64,000 nt of DNA from Candidatus Eisenbergiella stercoravium (GTDB taxonomy: Bacteria > Bacillota > Clostridia > Lachnospirales > Lachnospiraceae). The notes beneath the pieces are model-generated. The model had not been told where the DNA came from and did not search any database. It was given only the letters and a program-made list of their open reading frames with translations. The first letter of the stretch is position 1. The number at the start of each line of letters is the position of its first letter. Of the stretch, positions 9,635 to 18,656 are shown piece after piece. Location of the stretch: NCBI GenBank assembly GCA_019113175.1, contig DXHY01000031.1:22354-86353 (forward strand), written 5' to 3'. The position numbers and the translations under genes were made by a program.

Positions 9635-11134
9635 TCATTTTTTCCGCAGTCCCAGGAAGTCCCTGACCATCGCTTCCATCTCACCCTTTTCACATTCCGC
9701 CGTATGAAGCACAGGCGCGGTGCGCAGCTCTTCCACCGCCGCAGGAACCTTCACATTTGCAATTCTGGAAAGCTCGTCCACAAGAGCGAAGTCATCCCAG
9801 GTTACTTCTCCGTATCCGGGATCAATGGCCGTCATCACGCTTCTGGCGAATTTAAAGGGGCTCGCCGTGGAAGCGATTACCGCTGGCGTCCTGTCTCCCG
9901 TCTCCTCCTGATAGCGGTCATACACCGCGGCAGCCACCGCCGTGTGGGTATCGATCACATATCCCGTATCCTCATAAAGGGAGCGGATCTTATCAAAGGT
10001 TTCCTGTTCCTCGGCATAGCCGCCGTAAAAATCGGAAAGCCTCTCTCTCATTTCTTCCGTGATCTCATAGCTTCCATCCTCGGCAAGCTGGCGCATCAGC
10101 TGTGCCGTTCTCTCCGGATCATCTCCTGAAATGCGGTAAATCAGCCGCTCCAGATTGCTGGAAATCAGGATATCCATAGAAGGGGAACTGGTCAGAATAA
10201 ACTCCCTGTTTTTATCGTATTCTCCCGTGGAAAAGAAATCAAAAAGCACCCTGTTTTCATTGGAGGCGCAGATCAGCTTTCCGATGGGAAGGCCCATCAG
10301 CTTCGCATAATAAGCGGCGAGGATATTCCCGAAGTTTCCGGTGGGAACCACCACGTTGATCCGCTCTCCGTCCCCAATCCTTCCTTCCGCCAAAAGCCGG
10401 GCATACGCATATACATAGTAGACGATCTGCGGAACCAGACGACCGATGTTGATGGAGTTGGCAGAAGAAAACTGGTATCCCGCCCGCGCCAGCTCTTCTT
10501 CCAGTCTGCGGTCGGAGAACAGTTTCTTCACGCCGGTCTGGGCATCGTCAAAGTTTCCGTGGATGCCCACAACCAGAACATTGTCTCCCTTCTGGGTGAC
10601 CATCTGCCTCTCCTGAATGGGACTGACGCCGTTTTTGGGGTAAAAAACGATGATCTTCGTTCCCGGCACGTCCGCAAAACCGGCCATGGCCGCCTTTCCC
10701 GTATCACCGGAGGTAGCTGTGAGAATCACGATTTCCCGGTCCACATGGTTCTTCTTTGCCGCCGTAATCATCAGATAGGGCAGGATGGAAAGAGCCATAT
10801 CCTTAAAAGCGATGGTCTTTCCATGGAACAGCTCCAGAAACCACACGCCCTCTGCCTCCACGAGAGGCGCGATTACCTCCGTGTCAAACTTCTCATCATA
10901 AGCGCCCTCGATGCAGCTTTTCAGCTCCTCCTCCGTAAAATCGGTGAGAAAAAGCTTCATCACCTCATAGGCGACTTCCCCATAGCTCATCTGTCCAAGC
11001 TCGCGGGGCGTTTTGTCCAGAGCCGGAATCCGCTCCGGCACAAACAGGCCGCCATCCTCAGAAAGTCCCTTCAGGATCGCCTCCGATGCGGTGGCCGTTC
11101 TGCTGCTTCTGGTGCTTTTGTATAATAGTCCCAT
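9635..11134 (-). CDS. thrC: Threonine synthase
   Basis: A 499-residue PLP enzyme of the fold-type II family that converts O-phospho-L-homoserine to threonine, the last step of threonine synthesis. The segment HGKTIAFKDMALS holds the PLP-binding lysine (about residue 107), and TATSGDTGKAA and PTGNFGN are the expected phosphate-binding loops. The length fits the long, yeast-like class of threonine synthase. The ATG at 11134 is chosen since GGGAG lies four bases before it; a TTG 21 bases upstream has no support. It stands alone with its own promoter and terminator. Confidence 0.95.
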   Translation of the reverse strand: MGLLYKSTRSSRTATASEAILKGLSEDGGLFVPERIPALDKTPRELGQMSYGEVAYEVMKLFLTDFTEEELKSCIEGAYDEKFDTEVIAPLVEAEGVWFLELFHGKTIAFKDMALSILPYLMITAAKKNHVDREIVILTATSGDTGKAAMAGFADVPGTKIIVFYPKNGVSPIQERQMVTQKGDNVLVVGIHGNFDDAQTGVKKLFSDRRLEEELARAGYQFSSANSINIGRLVPQIVYYVYAYARLLAEGRIGDGERINVVVPTGNFGNILAAYYAKLMGLPIGKLICASNENRVLFDFFSTGEYDKNREFILTSSPSMDILISSNLERLIYRISGDDPERTAQLMRQLAEDGSYEITEEMRERLSDFYGGYAEEQETFDKIRSLYEDTGYVIDTHTAVAAAVYDRYQEETGDRTPAVIASTASPFKFARSVMTAIDPGYGEVTWDDFALVDELSRIANVKVPAAVEELRTAPVLHTAECEKGEMEAMVRDFLGLRKK

Positions 11135-11181
11135 GAATCTCCCATACCTTTCCAAACTGTTTTTTCTGCAAAACCGTTCTC

Positions 11182-11210
11182 AGTATAGCATACTATTTCT
11201 CACAGGGCAA
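11182..11210 (-). promoter_or_regulatory. Promoter of thrC
   Basis: On the minus strand TTGCCC (11205-11210), a 17-bp spacer and TATACT (11182-11187) form a sigma-A-like promoter. The start would be near 11175, 40 bases before the ATG. Confidence 0.7.
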
Positions 11211-11293
11211 TTGTTTCCCGCATTATTTTCCGTTTCCTGCGCACTTTTGTTTTCCTGACAAGGACACGCCGAACTCCGCCGTCTGACCGAGCC

Positions 11294-11959
11294 TCAGCCA
11301 TAAAATTCATGTCCGCCATAGGCAAAAAGCCAGGTCAGGCTGCTGTCAAACCAGCGCATGCTCTCTCCTGAGGCCGCGCTTCTTGCCGCGAAATAGAGAG
11401 CCCCCTGAGAAATATCCTCGCCGTAAACGGCACGTTCCACTGCCCTTCTGGTTTCGTCGCTCACCGTCACCCGGTCGATGCGGCCATCGCTCACCGGCGA
11501 AAACTGATACACGCCGTAATCCTGCTGATAGACCACCTCACGGACCGTATCGGGAAACAGAGGGCTGTCCACCCGGTTCAGCACCACGTTTGCCACCAGG
11601 AGCTTTCCGTTCTCATCCTCCCCGCCGGCCTCCGCCTCCACGATCCTCAGAAGGGTATCGTAATCCGCTTCGCTCAGTTCATAGGCCGGACTCTTCTGAA
11701 GGATCTCGTATTCCACAACCCGTTTTTCCGAAACAATTTCCTCTACGGTCTCCCGAAAGCTTGTCTCCTGTACGTCGATGATTTCCCGCATCCGGGAGGC
11801 GCGCACCGCTGCCCTTGCCGCCGCCTGATTAAAGGCGCTTCCTCCCACGCAGATCCAGGCAGCCGCCGCCACCATGGAAGACATCAGAAGCAGCAGGCCA
11901 TATTTTTCATAACCGGCAGCCGTACCGGCGGCTCTTTTCCTTAACGTTCTGACAGACAT
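11294..11959 (-). CDS. SleB-type cell wall hydrolase (Hydrolase_2 family)
   Basis: A 221-residue protein with a short basic N terminus, one transmembrane or uncleaved signal helix (about residues 20-45) and a C-terminal Hydrolase_2 domain (about residues 115-221). The catalytic-domain signature is the LLRIVEAEAGGE segment followed by ANVVLNRV, as in SleB/CwlJ spore-cortex lytic enzymes. These act on peptidoglycan outside the membrane, often in sporulation or germination. The ATG at 11959 has a weak GGTGAAAG site; a GTG at 12037 and an ATG at 12031 would add about 24-26 residues but have no ribosome binding site. No peptidoglycan-binding domain is present. Confidence 0.8.
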   Translation of the reverse strand: MSVRTLRKRAAGTAAGYEKYGLLLLMSSMVAAAAWICVGGSAFNQAAARAAVRASRMREIIDVQETSFRETVEEIVSEKRVVEYEILQKSPAYELSEADYDTLLRIVEAEAGGEDENGKLLVANVVLNRVDSPLFPDTVREVVYQQDYGVYQFSPVSDGRIDRVTVSDETRRAVERAVYGEDISQGALYFAARSAASGESMRWFDSSLTWLFAYGGHEFYG

Positions 11960-12227
11960 ATGTTCTTTCACCAGACCTTTCTGTCGCCGCAGCCGGAACA
12001 CTTCGCGCGTGCGCTCCGCAGGCGGCGTCATAATCACTGTAACGATTCTGTAAAATATTCTTCATACTCTTTTCATATTTTATACAGAAGGTCTGGAAAA
12101 TATATCTGTCTGCGGACAAATTGGGGACCGAGCATGCGCTTTCTCCGCTTCTGCGGAAAGATTCGGTTCCAGAAAAGCCCGTACTTCCGGCATTTCCGGC
12201 GTTTTTCTTCTTATGTGTCCGCACCGG

Positions 12228-12276
12228 AAAAAAGGACCGCATATTCTTACGGCAAATGCCGGGAAATGCGGTCCTT
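12228..12276 (-). terminator. Rho-independent terminator of the rnf-aldo/keto reductase operon
   Basis: An 11-bp perfect inverted repeat (AAGGACCGCAT / ATGCGGTCCTT) with a loop that itself holds a small hairpin is followed on the minus strand by six T residues. The remaining sequence up to the SleB-type gene (11960-12227) shows no further gene; it should hold that gene's promoter, which I could not assign. Confidence 0.88.
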
Positions 12277-12341
12277 CGACTTATTCTGATTTTTCAGCTT
12301 TCTCTGTCCATTTTTCCAGATGACGTCTTCAGCCGCCTCTC

Positions 12342-13364
12342 TCAAAACGGCTTTCCGGCCAGGATCTCCTTATAGTCCTGCAGATTCTTCTGCAGAAGCG
12401 CCGGGGTGTCCAGCCCGTAAGGGCACTTGCTCTTACACTGTCCGCAGTGCAGGCAGTTTTCGATCTGCATCATCTTCTTCTGCGCCTCCGGCGTCAGATG
12501 GGCTGCGGAAGGCGAGCGGCGGATCATCTGGGACATCCTCGCACAGTTATTGATCTCAATCCCTGCGGGACACGGCATGCAGTAGCCGCAGCCGCGGCAG
12601 AATTCTCCCTGAAGCTCCTGTCTGTCCTTCTCAATCACCGCCTGAAGCTCTTCGGTCAGGGCGGGCGGATTGTCCACATAGCTTAAGAATTCATCCAGCT
12701 CGCTCTCCCTCTGGATGCCCCAGATGGGCAGCACATTTAAAAACTGCGAAAGCCAGGCATAGCAGGCTGAAGAGTTGTTGAGCAGGCCGCCGGACAGCGC
12801 CTTCATGGCGATGAAGCCCATGTCCGCCGCCCGGCATTTTTCCACCAGCTCCAGCTCCTGTTCTCCGGAAAGGTAGCTGAAGGGGAACTGCAGCGTCTCA
12901 TAAAGTCCGCTGTCAATCGTCTCGTGCGCGACGGAAAGGCGGTGGTTCGTGATTCCGATGTGACGGATCTTTCCCTGGGCCTTCGCCTCCAGCATGCACT
13001 CATACAGGCCGCTTCCATCTCCGGGCTTCGGACAGAAGTCCGGATTGTGGAACTGATAAATGTCCACATAATCCCGTTTCAGCTTCGAAAGCGAAGTTTT
13101 CAGATCCTTCCAGAAGCCTTCCGGCGTTTTGGATGCGGTTTTGGTCGCCAGAAAAATTCCGTCCCAGCTTCCGCCGAAGGCTTCTCCCAGCTTTTCTTCA
13201 CTGTCCGTATAGGCCCGCGCCGTATCAAAGAAATTGATTCCGTTTTCCCGCGCCTTTCTCAAAAGCCTCACCGCCTCTTCCACGCCGACTCTCTGAACCG
13301 GCAGGCAGCCGAAGCCGTTTTTATTTACCGTAATCTGTGTCTTCCCTAATGTGATATCTGCCAT
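12342..13364 (-). CDS. Aldo/keto reductase with C-terminal 4Fe-4S ferredoxin-like domain
   Basis: A 340-residue protein. The N-terminal ~250 residues form an aldo/keto reductase barrel with the catalytic Asp in FFDTARAYTDSE, Lys in LATKTA and His in YQFHNPD. The C-terminal part carries two cysteine clusters, CRGCGYCMPCP and CLHCGQCKSKCP, expected to bind two 4Fe-4S clusters. Such proteins are widespread in anaerobes but their substrates are mostly unknown. It starts 17 bases after rnfB at an ATG preceded by AAAGGAG and shares the operon terminator. This suggests electron exchange with ferredoxin or NADH linked to Rnf, which is an inference. An upstream in-frame extension inside rnfB is not supported. 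Confidence 0.9.
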   Translation of the reverse strand: MADITLGKTQITVNKNGFGCLPVQRVGVEEAVRLLRKARENGINFFDTARAYTDSEEKLGEAFGGSWDGIFLATKTASKTPEGFWKDLKTSLSKLKRDYVDIYQFHNPDFCPKPGDGSGLYECMLEAKAQGKIRHIGITNHRLSVAHETIDSGLYETLQFPFSYLSGEQELELVEKCRAADMGFIAMKALSGGLLNNSSACYAWLSQFLNVLPIWGIQRESELDEFLSYVDNPPALTEELQAVIEKDRQELQGEFCRGCGYCMPCPAGIEINNCARMSQMIRRSPSAAHLTPEAQKKMMQIENCLHCGQCKSKCPYGLDTPALLQKNLQDYKEILAGKPF

Positions 13365-13381
13365 TGTAATCTCCTTTCTGG

Positions 13382-14224
13382 TCAGCGGGAACCGGCCGCC
13401 TGTGCGGCCGCTGCCCGGACGGAAACCTTCTCCGGAACCACGATCACCTTCTTCGGACATTTTTCCGCGCAGATGCCGCAGCCCGTACATTTGCTCTGGT
13501 CAATGGTGGCGTTAAAGTTCTCCACATGGACCGCCCCGGCCGGGCAGTTCTTTTCACAGATGCCGCAGCCGATACAGCCCGCGCGGCAGTCCTTCATGGT
13601 GATGGGACCCCTGTTGCCGGAGCTGCAGGCCACCGCGTATTTTGCGGAATAGGGGATCAGGGTGATCAGGTTTTTCGGGCAGACAGAAATACATTTTCCG
13701 CAGGCCTTACATGCTTCCCTATCCACCTGCGCCACGCCGTTAAATACGTGGATGGCGTCAAAGGGGCATACCTCTACGCAGCTTCCATAGCCCAGGCAGC
13801 CGAAGTTGCAGGATTTGGCTCCCCCGTTCGGCACAAAGGACAGCATCCGGCAGTCCTGAATGCCGTTGTATTCATAATCCAGCTTCACCTGATCGCGGGT
13901 GCCCCGGCACTGGACGAAAGCCACCATGCGCTCGCTCTCTTCCGCCTCTACGCCCATGACCGCGGCGATCTTCTTCCCCACCTCAGCGCCGCCCACGGGG
14001 CAGGCGTTTGTGGGCGCCTCTCCGGCGGCGATGGCCGCAGCCAGCCCCGCGCAGCCCGGATAGCCGCAGCCGCCACAGTTGTTTCCCGGAAGCAGTTCCA
14101 GCACCGCTTCCTCCTTTTCATTGGTCTGAACCCGCAGCCAGATGGCCGCGCCGCCCAGAAACAGGCCGATGAAGAGGCCGATGCCGCCCACCAGGGCGGT
14201 CGCTGTTATCATTCCTGAAATCAT
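13382..14224 (-). CDS. rnfB: Rnf complex subunit B (ferredoxin-type electron input)
   Basis: A 280-residue membrane-anchored iron-sulfur subunit of the Rnf ferredoxin:NAD+ oxidoreductase. One N-terminal transmembrane helix is followed by the four-cysteine motif NCGGCGYPGCAG (about residues 49-60) and further C-terminal ferredoxin clusters: CVEVCP, CKACGKCISVCP, CIGCGICEKNCP and CTGCGICAEKCP. This is thought to be where reduced ferredoxin gives up its electrons on the cytoplasmic side. The gene is last of the six rnf genes, 14 bases after rnfA, with AGGAGGAG before the ATG at 14224. Confidence 0.96.
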   Translation of the reverse strand: MISGMITATALVGGIGLFIGLFLGGAAIWLRVQTNEKEEAVLELLPGNNCGGCGYPGCAGLAAAIAAGEAPTNACPVGGAEVGKKIAAVMGVEAEESERMVAFVQCRGTRDQVKLDYEYNGIQDCRMLSFVPNGGAKSCNFGCLGYGSCVEVCPFDAIHVFNGVAQVDREACKACGKCISVCPKNLITLIPYSAKYAVACSSGNRGPITMKDCRAGCIGCGICEKNCPAGAVHVENFNATIDQSKCTGCGICAEKCPKKVIVVPEKVSVRAAAAQAAGSR

Positions 14225-14238
14225 ACGCTTCTCCTCCT

Positions 14239-14826
14239 CTACAGCAGGCCCGAAAATCCGCAGAAGGCAATGGCCATCAGTCCGGCTGTCACCATGACGA
14301 TGGGCATGCCCCGGAAGGGCTTCGGGATATCATTGTAGGCCATCTTTTCCCGGATACCCGCCAGGATGATGATGGAAATAGTAAAGCCCAGGGCAGTGGC
14401 AAAGCCTTTCACCGTTCCCGCCAGAATCCCATAGTTTTCCTGCACGTTTGTGAGGGCCACGCCCAGTACCGCGCAGTTGGTGGTAATTAACGGCAGGTAA
14501 ACGCCCAGCGCTTCATACAGGGATACCATGTATTTCTTCAGCACCATTTCCACGAACTGCACCAGCGCCGCGATCACCAGGATGAACACGATGGTCTGCA
14601 GGTAGGTGATGTCCAGGGGTACCAGCACGAATTTATAGATCACGCCCGCCACCGCGCTGGAAAGCGTAATGACGAAAATCACCGCCGTTCCCATGCCCGC
14701 GGCCGTCTCCACCTTCTTTGACACGCCGAGGAAGGGACACAGCCCGAGGAACTGGCTCAAAACCACGTTGCTGACCAACGCGGAGCTGATCAGGATCAGA
14801 AGCAGATCTTTTACTTCTGCGAACAT
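14239..14826 (-). CDS. rnfA: Rnf complex subunit A
   Basis: A 195-residue integral membrane subunit with six predicted helices. It is one of the paired, inverted-topology subunits (with RnfE) that form the ion-moving core and, in known structures, hold a membrane iron-sulfur centre. The conserved segment SQFLGLCPFLGVS near residue 25 and TTNCAVLGVAL near residue 107 carry the conserved cysteines. The start ATG at 14826 overlaps the rnfE stop by one base, and GGGAGG precedes it. Confidence 0.96.
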   Translation of the reverse strand: MFAEVKDLLLILISSALVSNVVLSQFLGLCPFLGVSKKVETAAGMGTAVIFVITLSSAVAGVIYKFVLVPLDITYLQTIVFILVIAALVQFVEMVLKKYMVSLYEALGVYLPLITTNCAVLGVALTNVQENYGILAGTVKGFATALGFTISIIILAGIREKMAYNDIPKPFRGMPIVMVTAGLMAIAFCGFSGLL

Positions 14827-15584
14827 TATGCATTCCTCCCTTCTGCCTGTCCGGCGGGTACTTTGCCGGACATTCCGGCGGATACTCCGTCGGTCCCTTC
14901 AGCCGACCGCTGCGCACAGCCCTTTTCGCCGCAGTTTAAGCAGTCGGAGCCACAGCCGGAACCGAAACGGGACATATCCTTTCCCTTCTTTTCTCCGTTC
15001 ATCTTCACCCAGTTCTGCAGGGCGGTCAGGCAGGCCAGGACGAAAAACGCGCCCGGCGCCATGACGAAGATGGAAATGGGAACGAAGGAATCGGGCATGA
15101 CGTGGAACCCGAAAACGGCGCCACTTCCCAGCAGCTCTCTTACCGCGCCGATGCAGGTCAGAGCCAGGGAAAAGCCCAGTCCCATGCCGATGCCGTCAAA
15201 CAGGGAGGGAATGGGGGGATTTTTGGAAGCATAGCTCTCCGCACGCCCAAGGATGATACAGTTTACAACGATCAGTGGGATGTAGATTCCCAGCGAGTCA
15301 TTCAGCGCAGGAACATAGGCCTGCAGCAGAAGCTGCACCACGGTGACGAAGCTGGCCACGATCACGATAAAGGCCGGAATACGCACCTTATCCGGAATGA
15401 TCTTCCGAAGGGCGGAGATCATCAGGTTGCTCAGCGCGAGAACCACGGTGGTGGAAAGTCCCATACCAAGGCCGTTCATGGCCGAGGTTGTCACCGCCAG
15501 CGTAGGGCACATGCCCAGGGTGAGCACAAAGGTGGGATTTTCTTTGATGATGCCGTTGTACAGGCGTTCAGTCACTTTATTCAT
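14826..15584 (-). CDS. rnfE: Rnf complex subunit E with extra cysteine-rich C-terminal tail
   Basis: A 252-residue membrane subunit paired with RnfA. The core (about residues 1-195) has six helices and the conserved GMCPTLAVTTS and IVVNCIILGRAE segments. After the last helix there is a cytoplasmic tail of about 50 residues that includes CGSDCLNCGEKGC, a C-x3-C-x2-C-x4-C arrangement able to bind a metal or an iron-sulfur cluster, followed by a Gly/Ser/Ala-rich end. Classical RnfE ends soon after the last helix, so this tail is an addition. The stop overlaps the rnfA start and the start overlaps the rnfG end, so translation is coupled. Confidence 0.95.
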   Translation of the reverse strand: MNKVTERLYNGIIKENPTFVLTLGMCPTLAVTTSAMNGLGMGLSTTVVLALSNLMISALRKIIPDKVRIPAFIVIVASFVTVVQLLLQAYVPALNDSLGIYIPLIVVNCIILGRAESYASKNPPIPSLFDGIGMGLGFSLALTCIGAVRELLGSGAVFGFHVMPDSFVPISIFVMAPGAFFVLACLTALQNWVKMNGEKKGKDMSRFGSGCGSDCLNCGEKGCAQRSAEGTDGVSAGMSGKVPAGQAEGRNA

Positions 15585-16281
15585 CGACGCTTCCTCCTTC
15601 CTGTGCCGCTCCGGTCTGCTGCATCAGTTCTGTCTGAAAATAGTACCGTCCGGCATTCACGCCGTCCACCACGGCACTGGTGGTAATGGTTGCGCTGCTG
15701 ATGGCGTCGATCTCATTGTCAGCCGAAGCGCCGCTCTTCGTATAGACGAAGCTGTCCGCCTTCTTTCCCGCGAACTGGGGAACCAGAACCTCTTCTGCCC
15801 GCATGCCCAGGCCTGCCGTCTCCGAGATGGAGAGAATGGACATACCGTTTAAGGTGCCGTCATTTTGTACGCCGATGGTGAACTGAATGTCACCGGAATA
15901 TCCTTCATGGGTGGTCACGGTGATCACATAGCCGAGCAGATTTCCATCCGCATCACAGGCAGCCGCGTATTCATCGATGCTGCAGCCGGTAAAACCGCCC
16001 GCATCCAGCACGGTCTGCGCCGCCTGTGTGTCAAAATTTTCCGCGTCCGTAAAGGAAACCGCATCCGCAAACACCTCCTGGCGCGCCTCTGTCTTCGCCT
16101 TCTCTTCCTGTGCCGCGATGGGCTCCTTGGTGAGCTGATAAACCGCTCCCAGGATCAGGCCTGCGATCAGGGTGATCGCAAACAGAATGGCAGCGTCCTT
16201 CAGCATACTTCTGATCATACTGTTCTTATCTTCTGCGTTCAGAGTGTTATCCATGGTTTTCCTGTTTTCCGCATTGCTCAT
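15577..16281 (-). CDS. rnfG: Rnf complex subunit G (FMN-binding)
   Basis: A 234-residue subunit with one N-terminal membrane helix (about residues 27-50) and an extracytoplasmic FMN-binding domain. The flavin attachment motif appears as ISSATITT near residue 198, where the second Thr is expected to carry covalent FMN. ApbE, which attaches the flavin, is not encoded in the window. The start ATG at 16281 overlaps the rnfD stop as ATGA; the end overlaps rnfE by eight bases. Confidence 0.95.
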   Translation of the reverse strand: MSNAENRKTMDNTLNAEDKNSMIRSMLKDAAILFAITLIAGLILGAVYQLTKEPIAAQEEKAKTEARQEVFADAVSFTDAENFDTQAAQTVLDAGGFTGCSIDEYAAACDADGNLLGYVITVTTHEGYSGDIQFTIGVQNDGTLNGMSILSISETAGLGMRAEEVLVPQFAGKKADSFVYTKSGASADNEIDAISSATITTSAVVDGVNAGRYYFQTELMQQTGAAQEGGSVDE

Positions 16282-17210
16282 GCGCGCTCCCCTCCTTTCC
16301 CGAAGGCCTTCGGAAGAGTCACCCGTTCGATCAGGGGAACCAGAATATTGCCCAGGATGATCGCATAGGAAACGCCTTCGGCGCTTGCGCCGAACACCCG
16401 GAAGATTCCCGTCATCACGCCGAGGAAAATGCCGTATATGTACTGTCCCTTCTTCGTCACGGGCCTGGTCACATAGTCCGTCGCCATGAAGAAGGCGCCG
16501 AGCATCAGGCCGCCGCCCGCGAGCTGCGCCGAAAGGTAATACCGGTCAAGCCCGTGGCCGCCGAACAGGGCCATGAAAATCAGGAAGGAAACGATATAGG
16601 TTCCCGGAATCCGCAGATCGATGATCTCCAGCCAGATCAAAAGGCAGGCTCCCAGAACAATGCAGAGCATGGAGGTTTCTCCGATCGTACCCGCTTCGGT
16701 ACCCACCACCATGTTGAACACATTCACGCTCTCTCCCGCACGCAGAGAGGCGAGGGGGGTCGCTCCCGTATAGGCATCGCAGTCAAAATTGGTCATGATG
16801 GATGCGAAGGAAATCAGCAGAAAGCACCTTGCTCCCAGCGCCGGGTTCATGAAGTTCTGCCCCAGGCCGCCGAACAGCATCTTTACCACCAGGATGGCGA
16901 ATACGCCGCCGATCACGCCAATCCACCACGGCACGCTCACCGGCAGGTTCAGGGCAAGAAGAAGCCCCGTTACCACAGCGGACAGATCCCAGATGGTCAC
17001 CTCTTTTTTCATCAGCTTCTCATAGATCAGTTCCGTCAGCACCGTGCTGGCTATGGTCACAGCGATGATCAGCGCCGCACGGATTCCGAAATTCCAGATG
17101 CCGAAAATGGCCGCAGGCATAAGCGCCACAATCACCGCCAGCATAATTTTGTCCGTGGACATCTTATCCCGGATATGCGGGTTGGATGATACCTTCATCA
17201 GTTCGCTCAT
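16278..17210 (-). CDS. rnfD: Rnf complex subunit D (FMN-binding membrane subunit)
   Basis: A 310-residue protein with about nine predicted membrane helices. The family carries a covalent FMN; the likely site is the Thr in GATPLASLR (about residues 169-177). It works with RnfG in electron flow through the membrane and ion translocation. Start and stop both overlap their neighbours as ATGA, which fits a tightly coupled complex. Confidence 0.95.
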   Translation of the reverse strand: MSELMKVSSNPHIRDKMSTDKIMLAVIVALMPAAIFGIWNFGIRAALIIAVTIASTVLTELIYEKLMKKEVTIWDLSAVVTGLLLALNLPVSVPWWIGVIGGVFAILVVKMLFGGLGQNFMNPALGARCFLLISFASIMTNFDCDAYTGATPLASLRAGESVNVFNMVVGTEAGTIGETSMLCIVLGACLLIWLEIIDLRIPGTYIVSFLIFMALFGGHGLDRYYLSAQLAGGGLMLGAFFMATDYVTRPVTKKGQYIYGIFLGVMTGIFRVFGASAEGVSYAIILGNILVPLIERVTLPKAFGKGGERA

Positions 17211-18544
17211 CCCTTACTTCCTCCCTTCACTTTTTTCCGGTCCGCCAGAATCATCCGGCGCATGGACTTGATCGCCTGGGTCAGCTGGCGCTTCGCCGGG
17301 CAGACATAACTGCAGCAGCCGCATTCGCAGCATTCCATTCCGTCCCTCTTCACAAAAGCTTCCGTATCGTAATGCTGTGCACAGGTGGCAAGCAGCGTGG
17401 GCACCAGCCGGGACGGGCAGGCCTCCACACAGCGCCCGCAGTTGATACAGGCAGAGGGCTGTCCCACCTCATCCTTTGACAGACACAGAAGGGCGGACGC
17501 CGTTTTCGTGGTGGGAACATCCAGATCGAAAATGCCGAAGCCCATCATGGGGCCTCCGGAAACGATCCTGGCCGGCTCCGCCACAAAGCCTCCCGCCTCG
17601 TCGATCAGCTCATGATAATTGGTTCCGATCCGGACCTGGAAATTCTGCGGGTCCATGACCGCATCCCCCGTCACCGTAACGATTCTGGTAATCAAAGGCT
17701 TTCCTTCCCGCACTGCCCGGTTCACCGCCACAATGGTGTCCACGTTGTCCACGATGCAGCCCGCGTCAGCAGGAAGCTGGGAGGAATTGATCGCCCGGCC
17801 CGTCACCGCATAGATGAGCTGCCGCTCGGAGCCCTGGGGATATTTGGTCTGAAGCTTTGCCACTGAAATACGCTCTTCTCCCTGTGCTTTTTCCTTCAGG
17901 ATGCGGATGCAGTCCGGCTTGTTGTCCTCCACCGCCAGAATTCCCTTCGCCTTCGGGAACAGCGACAGAATCACCTTCAGCCCGTCGATCAGCTTTTCCG
18001 GCTCCTCGATCATCCTCCGGTAATCGGATGTCAGATAAGGCTCGCATTCCGCACAGTTCGCAATCACATACTCAATCGCATCAGGATCCTTCGGAGCCAG
18101 CTTCACATGGGTGGGGAAGCCTGCACCTCCCATGCCGACCACGCCGCCCTCTTTGATCAGCTTCAGAATTTCTTCCCTGGTCAGCCGTTCAAGAGGCTTC
18201 ACAGAAGGGTATTCCACCTCCTCATACTGCCTGTCGTTCTCCACCACAATGCTCATCACGTTGTCGCCTGTGACCACCCGTCTGGGCTCTATGGCCTTCA
18301 CCGTGCCGGAGACGCTGCTGAAGATGGGCACCGACATGTAACCGTCCGCTTCCGCCAGCTTCTGGCCGGTCAGGACCCGGTCTCCCTTCTTCACAATGGG
18401 CTTTGCCGGAGCGCCGATATGCTGCGACAGCGGATATACCAGATCTCCCTTGGGAAGAACCGTTTTGATGGGCTTGTCTTTGGAAAGGTCTTTCCCATCG
18501 TATGGGTGAACGCCGCCCATGAAAGTCAACTTCGCCTTCGCCAT
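17207..18544 (-). CDS. rnfC: Rnf complex subunit C (NADH-binding)
   Basis: A 445-residue peripheral cytoplasmic subunit that reduces NAD+. It contains an N-terminal biotinyl-lipoyl-like region, the nucleotide/FMN-binding loop GMGGAGFPTHVKL (about residues 140-152), the ANCAECEPY motif and two C-terminal 4Fe-4S motifs, CINCGRCVEACP and CCECGCCSYVCP. It is the first gene of rnfCDGEAB, the order known from Acetobacterium and other Clostridia. The ATG at 18544 follows GAAAGG/AGAGAAG. The leader carries a promoter and a terminator-like hairpin, so expression may be attenuated. Confidence 0.96.
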   Translation of the reverse strand: MAKAKLTFMGGVHPYDGKDLSKDKPIKTVLPKGDLVYPLSQHIGAPAKPIVKKGDRVLTGQKLAEADGYMSVPIFSSVSGTVKAIEPRRVVTGDNVMSIVVENDRQYEEVEYPSVKPLERLTREEILKLIKEGGVVGMGGAGFPTHVKLAPKDPDAIEYVIANCAECEPYLTSDYRRMIEEPEKLIDGLKVILSLFPKAKGILAVEDNKPDCIRILKEKAQGEERISVAKLQTKYPQGSERQLIYAVTGRAINSSQLPADAGCIVDNVDTIVAVNRAVREGKPLITRIVTVTGDAVMDPQNFQVRIGTNYHELIDEAGGFVAEPARIVSGGPMMGFGIFDLDVPTTKTASALLCLSKDEVGQPSACINCGRCVEACPSRLVPTLLATCAQHYDTEAFVKRDGMECCECGCCSYVCPAKRQLTQAIKSMRRMILADRKKVKGGSKG

Positions 18545-18586
18545 ATACTTCTCTCTTTCCTTTCTTTTTTCTGCATTCTTTTTGCG

Positions 18587-18618
18587 AAAAAAACCGCTCC
18601 GGAAACGGTTTCTCCGGA
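18587..18618 (-). promoter_or_regulatory. Terminator-like hairpin in the rnfC leader, with a competing stem
   Basis: On the minus strand AAACCG (18611-18606) can pair with CGGTTT (18596-18591), followed directly by more T residues, giving a short intrinsic terminator. TCCGGA at 18613-18618 can instead pair with the copy at 18598-18603 and would break the terminator stem. This mutually exclusive layout is what an attenuator would show; no ligand-binding domain is recognised. Confidence 0.5.
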
Positions 18619-18626
18619 ACAGGATT

Positions 18627-18656
18627 TTTACAAATGATACAGATTATCACTATGAT
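18627..18656 (+). promoter_or_regulatory. Promoter of the yprB-like gene
   Basis: TTTACA (18627-18632) and TATGAT (18651-18656) with an 18-bp spacer on the plus strand. It is interlaced with the rnf promoter, so the two cannot easily be occupied by RNA polymerase at once. Confidence 0.5.
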
